Assembly (NCBI GenBank): GCA_003156615.1
Contig: PMHI01000450.1
Span: 1,279 to 14,969 of the forward strand
DNA: 13,691 nucleotides
From: Acidobacteriaceae bacterium
GTDB taxonomy: Bacteria; Acidobacteriota; Terriglobia; Terriglobales; SbA1
Reading direction: 5' to 3'
The notes below the pieces were generated by a model. The model saw only the letters and a list, made by a program, of their open reading frames with translations. It was not told the origin of the DNA and did not search any database. This document shows, one piece after another, positions 5,104-11,675 of this stretch (position 1 is its first letter; each line of letters starts with the position of its first letter). The position numbers were made by a program, and so were the translations under genes.

Positions 5104-7056
5104 ATGGAGACATTGGTTTCAAGTGCGACAGCGACTAGGGTACAGCCCACGGTGGCTTCCCGCCCACCGGAGCGTTCATTTATTTCGGGTGAGAGGCGAA
5201 GCACGGTATTGTGCCTTCTATTGGTGCTGATGACGTTTGCTGTTTACAATCCCATCGTCCACAACCAGTTCACAAACCTCGACGACGACATCTACATTCT
5301 GGATAACACACATGTGCGCGCGGGCCTGACTTGGGGCACCGTGAAATGGGCGTTCACGAGCCGTGACGCCGCCAACTGGCACCCGCTTACCTGGCTCTCG
5401 CACGCTCTCGACTGCCAACTCTTCAAGCTGAACCCGGCCGGTCCCCACTATGTGAACGTTCTATTGCACGCGGGGAGTGCGGTCCTATTGTTTCTGCTGC
5501 TGGAGAGCGCTGCGGGACTTACCTGGCCCAGCTTCATGGTAGCGGCGCTGTTTGCCCTCCATCCGGTAAATGTCGAGTCCGTGGCGTGGGCCGCGGAGCG
5601 AAAGAACGTCCTCAGTATGCTCTTCTTCTTGCTTACCCTCCATGCCTATGGATGGTATGTGCGCCGTGGCGGGGGAGTGAGACGCTACGCAGTAGTGGCC
5701 GCTCTTTTCGCGCTGGGATTGATGGCAAAGTCTGAGATCATCACGCTGCCGTTCGTGTTGTTGCTGTGGGATTATTGGCCACTCGAGCGAATGGATGGAA
5801 GTTCAGTTCTCAGTTCTCAGTTCTCAGTTCTGAGGGAAGGGCCTAACCAAGAGGCTCCCGGTCCAACTGCGCCGGTTCCGCGGTCGTTCTCATTCTTGCT
5901 TCTGGAAAAGGTGCCGCTGCTGCTGCTATCGGCGGGCAGCGGTGTGATCACTTTGCTGGCGCAAAGCGCTGGTCACGCGGTGCGAACGCCGATCGCCCGA
6001 GTGCGGTTCGGGAACGCAGTGGTTGCCTACATGCGCTATCTGGGAAGTGCATTTTGGCCGGTGAAGCTGGCGGTGCTCTATCCGCACCCCGGTGTCTCTC
6101 TTCCGACTTGGGAAGTCCTTGCCTCGGCCGCATCGCTGCTCTCGATAACTGCACTTGTGCTGCATTGGCGGAGTCATCGTTATCTGGTGGTGGGTTGGTT
6201 CTGGATGCTGGGTACGCTGGTTCCAGTGAGCGGAGTGGTTCAGGTGGGCGTGCAGGCCATGGCCGATCGCTATGCCTACTTACCTTACATTGGCTTGTTC
6301 ATCTGCGTGGCTTGGGGATTGGTGGAGGTGGCGCGGGAGCGGAAGATCCCGGCTGTGTGGCTCGGGGTGCCTGCGCTTTTAGTCTTAGTAACTCTGGGAG
6401 TGCTCAGCCGCCGTCAGCTGGCTTATTGGCACGACAGCGAGACTCTATGGAGACACACTCTGGCGGTGACTCAGCGGAATTTTATGGCGCATGACGCCCT
6501 CGCCCGTGCTCTGGCCAAGCAGGGTCGAATCGAAGAGGCGATTGTCGAGCACAATGCAGCCCAGAGTCTGGATGCGTATTCTGCCTCTGACATGGTCACC
6601 TTCGGGATCTTCGAGCAAACCCATGGGCACGCGCAGGAGGCAATTGAGCAATACGGGCGGGCTCTCAGGGCGTCGCCGGATTCGAATGCGCGAGCGGCTG
6701 CACTGAGCGGCCTGGGTTCGGCCTTCCTGCAGACGGGGGACATCCGCCGCGCAAAAATGAGCTATACCGACGCGCTACAGGAGAATCCTGATAACGCCGC
6801 TGCTCTCGTAGGCAGCGGCTTGCTGGCGGAGCGGGATGGCGATTTCGCGCTCGCGGTAGCCCGGCTTTCTCATGCCGTGGAGGCGGAACCCAGCGACGTG
6901 AGCTATCTCCTGCTGGAACAGGCTTTGCGTCGAGCGGGTGGCTTGGCGGAGGCAGACGACGCCGAAGCGCACGCGCAGCGGATTTCCCACGATTTCGCTC
7001 AAGCCCAGCGATCTACCGCGCAGGTGCTGACTGCGGCTGGCATCACTCCCAATTAG
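5104..7056 (+). CDS. Polytopic GT-C-like glycosyltransferase with C-terminal TPRs (TMTC-like), copy 1
   Basis: A 650-residue membrane protein. After a first transmembrane helix (about 34-52) comes an acidic loop motif FTNLDDDIY (Asp60-62), the place where GT-C enzymes using lipid-linked sugars carry catalytic Asp residues. Next come WHPLTWLSHALDC (92-104), HPVNVESVAWAAERKN (153-168), several membrane helices, and MADRYAYLPYIGLF (386-399). The C-terminal part (about 458-630) is a run of TPR units. This layout matches bacterial relatives of eukaryotic TMTC O-mannosyltransferases; donor and acceptor are unknown. Residues 234-243 (SVLSSQFSVL) come from a tandem heptamer repeat. The ATG has AGG directly against it, too close for a ribosome site, so TTG at 5113 is a possible alternative start. 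It is paralogous to 9621-11540. Beside pilin 2, pilin glycosylation is conceivable. Confidence 0.85.
   Translation: METLVSSATATRVQPTVASRPPERSFISGERRSTVLCLLLVLMTFAVYNPIVHNQFTNLDDDIYILDNTHVRAGLTWGTVKWAFTSRDAANWHPLTWLSHALDCQLFKLNPAGPHYVNVLLHAGSAVLLFLLLESAAGLTWPSFMVAALFALHPVNVESVAWAAERKNVLSMLFFLLTLHAYGWYVRRGGGVRRYAVVAALFALGLMAKSEIITLPFVLLLWDYWPLERMDGSSVLSSQFSVLREGPNQEAPGPTAPVPRSFSFLLLEKVPLLLLSAGSGVITLLAQSAGHAVRTPIARVRFGNAVVAYMRYLGSAFWPVKLAVLYPHPGVSLPTWEVLASAASLLSITALVLHWRSHRYLVVGWFWMLGTLVPVSGVVQVGVQAMADRYAYLPYIGLFICVAWGLVEVARERKIPAVWLGVPALLVLVTLGVLSRRQLAYWHDSETLWRHTLAVTQRNFMAHDALARALAKQGRIEEAIVEHNAAQSLDAYSASDMVTFGIFEQTHGHAQEAIEQYGRALRASPDSNARAAALSGLGSAFLQTGDIRRAKMSYTDALQENPDNAAALVGSGLLAERDGDFALAVARLSHAVEAEPSDVSYLLLEQALRRAGGLAEADDAEAHAQRISHDFAQAQRSTAQVLTAAGITPN
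5804..5831 (+). repeat. Tandem heptamer repeat (CAGTTCT)4 inside a coding region
   Basis: Four perfect copies of CAGTTCT in direct tandem. Because seven is not a multiple of three, each copy is read in a different frame, giving SVLSSQFSVL. It falls in a variable loop between WDYWPLER and LLLEKVPLL. The paralogue at 9621-11540 has an unrelated sequence at this place. Confidence 0.95.
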
Positions 7057-7111
7057 AAGGCGGCTGCGCAGGGAATGCGGGCGTTCTCCGCGCGCGGCGG
7101 ATCGTTTTGCT

Positions 7112-8275
7112 TCATTGCGCTCTTACCAGCAGGCAGGTTACGTCATCGTGCTGCGGGGTCGCGCCAACGAAGAGATCGAGATTGGCCATGAGTTGGTCGA
7201 GTAACCCCTTGGGAGTGGCGGACACGCCCGCCTCCAGCGCGCTGAGCAGGCGCGTTTCGCCGTACTCTTCCTGGCGGGCGTTTTCTGCCTCCACCAAGCC
7301 GTCGGTAAAGATGATGAGCCAATCGCCGGGGGCGAGCGTGAGGCTGGCCGATTCATACTTCGCCTCGGGCTGTATGCCGAGGGGTAAGCCGCCGACGTCG
7401 AGACGCTCGATCGCTCCGTTTTTGCGGCGCAAGACCGGGTTGTTGTGCCCGGCATTGATGTAATGGAAAACTCGACGGGCTGCGTCGTACTCTGCCAGAA
7501 AAGCGGTGGTAAAACGCAATCCGCCCTGGCTGTTGGAGCAGGCGTACTTATTCATGTTCGCTACCAGCTCGGGCAGGGCGACCTGCGCTGTAGAAAGCGT
7601 TTTGAGGCTGGCCTGAAAAGTGGCCATGAGCATGGCTGCAGGAATGCTCTTGCCGGCAACGTCGGCCACGGCGAAGACCACGCGATTTTCTTCGTTGGTC
7701 GGGCCGGGACGAGGAAAGACATCGTAGTAATCGCCGGCCACGGTGTTTGCCGGGCGTGTAGTGTAGGCAACCGAGATGCCGGGAATCTGCGGCGGAGCGC
7801 CGGGCAGCAGCCAGGTCTGGATCTCGCGCGCAATCTGCAAATCACGCTTCATCACAACGCGATCGCCAATCTCCAGTATGAGCAGCACAAACATCAGAAG
7901 ACCGCCAAAGAAATGGAAGTCGAATTCGACGACGTGCAACTCGTGTCCGGCATCGTGATAGCGAAAGCCGCTGCTGGGAAATACCAGCATGATCAGAGCC
8001 GCCAAAAGCAATACGCGGCGCGCGGGTGAAAGTTTTTCGAGGACTGCCCAGAAGAATTCCTTGACGACGTGCAAGTGGTGTCCGCGCCGGGTAAGCCCCT
8101 CTGGCGTTTTGGCGGCTACGTCGCGCGAATAAAGGCGGTAGCTGCTGCGGGCTTCGGTTTCGAACTGCGACCAGAGCTGGCTCACCTCCAGGCCTTCGGT
8201 GACCCGCTGCCAGAATTGGCGCAGCCGTACTCCGAAGGGAACACGAGCAGTAGCCGGTGGGGACGCAGTCGCCAT
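7112..8275 (-). CDS. Membrane-anchored SpoIIE/RsbU-type serine phosphatase (PP2C fold)
   Basis: A 387-residue phosphatase that would dephosphorylate a serine/threonine phosphoprotein, usually an anti-sigma-factor antagonist. The N-terminal part has two hydrophobic segments (about 87-100 and 119-136), then a linker (KRDLQIAREIQTWLLPG, 143-159) typical of RsbU-like proteins, and a complete PP2C domain: GDYYD at 181-185, VADVAGKSIPAAM with Asp205, AGHNNP at 275-280, FTDGLVEAEN from 323, and QHDDVT with Asp377-378. All metal ligands appear present. A reading frame extends to 8530, but that part overlaps the radical SAM gene antisense and is low-complexity Arg/Ser; the ATG at 8275 sits just after a strong promoter. 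No ribosome site is visible. No anti-sigma factor or STAS-domain partner is encoded in the window. Confidence 0.92.
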   Translation of the reverse strand: MATASPPATARVPFGVRLRQFWQRVTEGLEVSQLWSQFETEARSSYRLYSRDVAAKTPEGLTRRGHHLHVVKEFFWAVLEKLSPARRVLLLAALIMLVFPSSGFRYHDAGHELHVVEFDFHFFGGLLMFVLLILEIGDRVVMKRDLQIAREIQTWLLPGAPPQIPGISVAYTTRPANTVAGDYYDVFPRPGPTNEENRVVFAVADVAGKSIPAAMLMATFQASLKTLSTAQVALPELVANMNKYACSNSQGGLRFTTAFLAEYDAARRVFHYINAGHNNPVLRRKNGAIERLDVGGLPLGIQPEAKYESASLTLAPGDWLIIFTDGLVEAENARQEEYGETRLLSALEAGVSATPKGLLDQLMANLDLFVGATPQHDDVTCLLVRAQ

Positions 8276-8287
8276 GGGAGTGCAGTG

Positions 8288-8318
8288 ATTATAGAGGATC
8301 GCAAATTGACGTTGACAA
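8288..8318 (-). promoter_or_regulatory. Promoter of the SpoIIE-type phosphatase gene, near-leaderless
   Basis: Minus strand: TTGTCA (8318-8313), 19-base spacer, perfect TATAAT (8293-8288). The -10 ends 12 bases before the ATG at 8275, so the transcript would carry only about five bases ahead of the start codon, in keeping with the absence of a Shine-Dalgarno sequence. The -35 lies just after the radical SAM stop codon. Confidence 0.55.
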
Positions 8319-8321
8319 CGT

Positions 8322-9341
8322 TCAGAACAACGCCAACTGCTCGTCGAGCACCTGCACCGGCCCCTTGTTGGCAGACATCGCCCCCCGCGAGTCAGCGCGG
8401 GGGATGCCGTATTTCTGGCGGAAGCGCGCGATGAGTTTTGCCACGTGATTGCCATAGGACGGCGGCAGAAATGAGCGGTCTCGATAGCGCTGGCGGTAGT
8501 TCTCCACCAACTGGGGGAAGTGTTGCTCAAGGAAAGGAAGAAAAACCGCTGCTGAACAGGGTTTCAGGAACAATGGTCCGGCGAAGATGTGGCGGGCTCC
8601 GGCCGCTGCGGCTGCGCACACCACGGCCTCGAGATCCGCAGGTGAATCGGTAATACCGGGCAGGACGGGCGAGCAATTCACGCCTGCGGTTATCCCCGCT
8701 TCGCTGAGCTGGCGAAGCGCATCCATCCGCAAATCCGGGCGAGGGGCGCGCGGCTCCAGAATCCGCGCCAGTTCGACGTTCAAGGTGGTCACGGTGATGT
8801 GGATAGACAGCGCATTGTTCTGCGAGACCCCGCGCAGAAGATCCACGTCGCGGACAATGAGATTGGATTTGGTGACAATCCGCAGTTCGAAGCCGCGATG
8901 GCGAGCGAACTCTTCGAGAATGCCGCGTGTGACTTCGTAGCGGCGCTCGGCCGGTTGGTAGGGATCGGTTGCAGTGCCGAGCGCGATGGCTTCCCCCGGC
9001 CCCACCCGCCGCAGTTCGCGCCGCAGCACGTCAGCCGTGTGTTGTTTGACGTAGATCTTCTGCTCGAACTCGGCGCCGTCGCGCATTTCCATGAATTCAT
9101 GGGTGTAGCGGGCATAGCAGTAGCGGCAACCGAATTCGCAGCCTCGGTAAGGATTGATGGTCCAGGTGAATGGCATTCCGCGTCGACTGGTCGAGCGGTT
9201 CAGCAGGGATTTCGCGGGGAGGGTGAAGTATTCGACGTTGCGCCCCTCGCGCAGGGATTCGGCCTCTGAGGCCAGCCGGGCGATGCCGACCAGCCGGGAT
9301 TTCTGCGGAAGCGGGAACAAGGGCGGGGACGGTTCATACAT
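8322..9341 (-). CDS. SplB-like radical SAM protein (COG1533 / Rv2578c-PA0069 type)
   Basis: A radical S-adenosylmethionine protein of 339 residues. The cluster motif is CEFGCRYC (Cys68, Cys72, Cys75), within NPYRGCEFGCRYCYARYTHE, the form typical of the DNA-repair-photolyase-like COG1533 family. ALGTATDPYQPAE and RIVTKSNLIVRD further along are also family hallmarks. Despite the family name, most members outside spore formers have no proven reaction, so photoproduct repair should not be assumed. The ATG at 9341 has AAGGCG five bases upstream. It is preceded by its own promoter and followed after 46 bases by the phosphatase gene, which also has its own promoter, so the two may be independent. 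The last residues (VQVLDEQLALF) look intact. Confidence 0.92.
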   Translation of the reverse strand: MYEPSPPLFPLPQKSRLVGIARLASEAESLREGRNVEYFTLPAKSLLNRSTSRRGMPFTWTINPYRGCEFGCRYCYARYTHEFMEMRDGAEFEQKIYVKQHTADVLRRELRRVGPGEAIALGTATDPYQPAERRYEVTRGILEEFARHRGFELRIVTKSNLIVRDVDLLRGVSQNNALSIHITVTTLNVELARILEPRAPRPDLRMDALRQLSEAGITAGVNCSPVLPGITDSPADLEAVVCAAAAAGARHIFAGPLFLKPCSAAVFLPFLEQHFPQLVENYRQRYRDRSFLPPSYGNHVAKLIARFRQKYGIPRADSRGAMSANKGPVQVLDEQLALF

Positions 9342-9361
9342 AGATTCGCCTTTTGTTCGCT

Positions 9362-9390
9362 ATCATAGCGCGCCCCGAAGAACTTGTCGA
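9362..9390 (-). promoter_or_regulatory. Promoter of the radical SAM gene
   Basis: Minus strand: TCGACA (9390-9385), 17-base spacer, TATGAT (9367-9362); each hexamer matches five of six consensus bases at the ideal spacing. The start would fall near 9355, giving a leader of about 14 bases that includes the AAGGCG ribosome site. Confidence 0.6.
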
Positions 9391-9452
9391 GCCTCGTCTG
9401 CGAGCGTTGTCTAGGAGCGGTGGTGGTGCAGTTTGACTCGGGGCGGCAGCGT

Positions 9453-9545
9453 GCGCACCGGAGATCCCCTCCGGCGCGCTCAGGCCGGCTCTTGTCCCGC
9501 CAGAGAAAACGCGGGACTTCGGGGGTTGACGCCGCAAAGGCGCTG
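9453..9545. other. Cluster of three short hairpins in the spacer after the second GT-C/TPR gene
   Basis: Within the 279-base spacer 9342-9620 there are three inverted repeats in a row. The first has arms CCGGAG/CTCCGG (9458-9463, 9469-9474), lengthened by GCGC on both sides with one mismatch. The second has GTCCCGC/GCGGGAC (9494-9500, 9511-9517) with a ten-base loop. The third is a small CGCC/GGCG pair near 9525-9540. There is no T-run, so these are not classic terminators. They could be a dispersed palindromic repeat or a structured 3' untranslated region. The rest of the spacer, apart from the radical SAM promoter, shows nothing. Confidence 0.45.
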
Positions 9546-9620
9546 CGTTGAAGATTTTCAAATTGAGCCACTACTCTGCGAGCCTGAATTTGCGAGCTGG
9601 GGATTTGCGCGTGGATGCCG

Positions 9621-11540
9621 TCACCGCGGGTGAGCAAGAAGACCGTCCACAAATCGCTGAGTTTGATCAATGTTTTCCGACATTTGTTTTGCTTTCTGGG
9701 TTGCGGATGCCGCTTCATCAGCGCGACCACACTGCCTCAGGGCGCCCGCCAGCAGGAGGTAACCAACGTCGGTGGGCACAATCGCTACCCCGCGGGAGTA
9801 TGCCTGTACAGCCGCCTTAAGGTCTCCGGATTTTTGCGTAACCACGCCCAACCCAATCCAGGCGCGTTCGCTCCGAGGCCGAAGATCGGTTGCGGCCTGG
9901 AAGCTTTTTCTGGCATCTGGCAGATTTCCCAGCTGGTCATAAATGCTGCCCATGTTGATGAATGCGCCAGCTCTCAATCTCTCATCCTGGGTAAACTCTA
10001 TCGTCTTCTTGTATTGCTCAAGAGCACCCGACAGATCTCCGTGACTAAGCTGATAAAACGCGATATTGATGTTGCTTAGGGGATCGGAAGGACGAATAGC
10101 TGCTGCCCTCCGGAAGTGCGGTATGGCACCTTCGAGATCTCCTTGCTCCAATAGGGAGTTGCCTATGCCGTCGTCGGCAACATAGTTGTCGCTCGTAACC
10201 GCCGCAGCGTGTGACCACAATGCCAGATCGCTCTGCCAGTATCCGATTTGCCTGTGGGCGGCCATAGCCAGGCCCGCCAGGACCACCACGCATATCGCGG
10301 ACAAACCCTTGGAAAGATGCCGGCGCTCGGCGAAATCGGCTGCGCTCCAGCAGATGGCAAGAAAAAGTCCGATGAAAGGCAGGTAGGCATAACGATCCGC
10401 CATGGCCTGCACGCCAATCTGAACCAGGCCAATCATGGGGACCAGGGTTCCCAAGAACCAGAACCAGCCAACGATGCAATAGGGGCGCTTCCTTGCCACG
10501 ACGACTGCCGTCGTCAGCAACAACAAAAGACTTGCCAAAGTTACCTGCGCCAACTTCAGCGAACCTGGCGAATAGGGATACATCAGCGAAAGATGTGAAG
10601 GCCAAACTGCCTTTCCCAGGTAGCGAGCGTAAGCAACGACGGCGTTCTCAAGTCGGACCGGGAGCGGAGACTTCGCAAAAGAAGTGATGGCGCCTGCCGC
10701 TCTCTGCGCTCTCAGGGTTAAAACCGCATCTACCAAGGACATTCCGAGAAGCGGGACTTTTTCCAGAACGAGCCAAGAGACGGTCTTGTTTTCGAGGGAA
10801 CCCGTCGCTCGGACGCCGGCAGGGTGGCTCGCCGCCAGGTCCGTACGATGCAAAGGCCAGTAATCCCAGAGAAGCAAAACGAAAGGCAGAGTGATTACCT
10901 GGGCCTTGGCCATCAATCCCAGCGCAAATAAACCCGCGACAACCGCGTAGCGGCTGAGCCGGGGCTTGCTCGCGTACCAATGATAGGCGCCCAGCACGAG
11001 GAGAAAAAAAAACATGCTGAGCAGGTTCTTCCGTTCGGACACCCAGACCACAGATTCCACGTTGATGGGATGCACTGCAAAAACCGCCGCAACCATCAAG
11101 CTTCGCCCAACGTAGCCCGTTGATCGGCGGAGCACCCAAAACAGCAACACTACATTCAGGGCGTGAAACATCGCGTTCATGTAGTGGTGCCCGGCTGGAT
11201 CCAACTTGAACAGTTGGCAGTCCAGCATGTGTGAGAGCCAGGTCACCGGATGCCAGTTACTCTCATCGTAACTTGTGAAGGCCCACTTTACTGCTTCCCA
11301 GCTCAATCCATTCTTGACATGGACATTGTCGGATAGGTAGCGACCATCGTCGTAGTTGGTAAACCCGTACCGGCCCGCGGGGCTGTAGAGCGCAAGAGCA
11401 GCAACAAAGAGGACGAGACCGAGAATAGCGGGTCGTCCTCCCAGCGAATGGAGCCAGTCGGGTTTGGACCCCGAGGATGGAACAGGTACCTCGCCATGAA
11501 TGGCAGGATCCATGCTCCTCGCAGTAGCCGCGGCTTCCAT
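9621..11540 (-). CDS. Polytopic GT-C-like glycosyltransferase with C-terminal TPRs (TMTC-like), copy 2
   Basis: A 639-residue paralogue of the protein at 5104-7056, with the same order of elements: transmembrane helix (about 38-53), GFTNYDDGRY (Asp64-65), WHPVTWLSHMLDCQLFKLDP (96-115), HPINVESVVWVSERKN, LPFVLLLWDYWPL, MADRYAYLPFIGLF, and TPR units over roughly the last 170 residues (for example ALEQYKKTIEF and DARKSFQAATDLRPRSERAW). The loop motif has two Asp rather than three. By family it should move a sugar from a lipid carrier to a protein on the outer face of the inner membrane; neither substrate is shown. The ATG at 11540 has only a weak ribosome site (GTGAG close to the ATG). The internal ATG at 11513 has GAGGAG but just one base away, so it is less likely. 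It is not adjacent to a pilin gene. Confidence 0.85.
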   Translation of the reverse strand: MEAAATARSMDPAIHGEVPVPSSGSKPDWLHSLGGRPAILGLVLFVAALALYSPAGRYGFTNYDDGRYLSDNVHVKNGLSWEAVKWAFTSYDESNWHPVTWLSHMLDCQLFKLDPAGHHYMNAMFHALNVVLLFWVLRRSTGYVGRSLMVAAVFAVHPINVESVVWVSERKNLLSMFFFLLVLGAYHWYASKPRLSRYAVVAGLFALGLMAKAQVITLPFVLLLWDYWPLHRTDLAASHPAGVRATGSLENKTVSWLVLEKVPLLGMSLVDAVLTLRAQRAAGAITSFAKSPLPVRLENAVVAYARYLGKAVWPSHLSLMYPYSPGSLKLAQVTLASLLLLLTTAVVVARKRPYCIVGWFWFLGTLVPMIGLVQIGVQAMADRYAYLPFIGLFLAICWSAADFAERRHLSKGLSAICVVVLAGLAMAAHRQIGYWQSDLALWSHAAAVTSDNYVADDGIGNSLLEQGDLEGAIPHFRRAAAIRPSDPLSNINIAFYQLSHGDLSGALEQYKKTIEFTQDERLRAGAFINMGSIYDQLGNLPDARKSFQAATDLRPRSERAWIGLGVVTQKSGDLKAAVQAYSRGVAIVPTDVGYLLLAGALRQCGRADEAASATQKAKQMSENIDQTQRFVDGLLAHPR

Positions 11541-11675
11541 AACTCACTATTGCTGATACCTGCGCGGGTCGGGAAGCGCTTATCTAGGATGGGGATGACT
11601 TTGGTCATGGTCTTCATTCCGCCAGTGTAAGCGCAAGGATCTGCATGCGACGCCCGGGAAGCCGTGTGCCTGCCT

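Noticed and set aside
5804..5831. Repeat array considered as CRISPR-like
   Set aside because: The units are seven bases in direct tandem with no spacers and lie inside a gene.
7087..7101. Possible two-way terminator between the convergent genes ending at 7056 and 7112
   Set aside because: Only a five-base stem (TCCGC/GCGGA) with a short T-run on one side; too weak to call.
7445..8029. Plus-strand open frame of 194 codons
   Set aside because: Antisense to the PP2C domain of the phosphatase, whose catalytic motifs are all in the other strand.
9334..9561. Minus-strand 75-codon frame in the spacer after copy 2 of the GT-C/TPR gene
   Set aside because: TTG start, no ribosome site, Arg/Pro/Ser-rich composition, overlaps hairpins and the radical SAM promoter. 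More likely the translation of a non-coding repeat.
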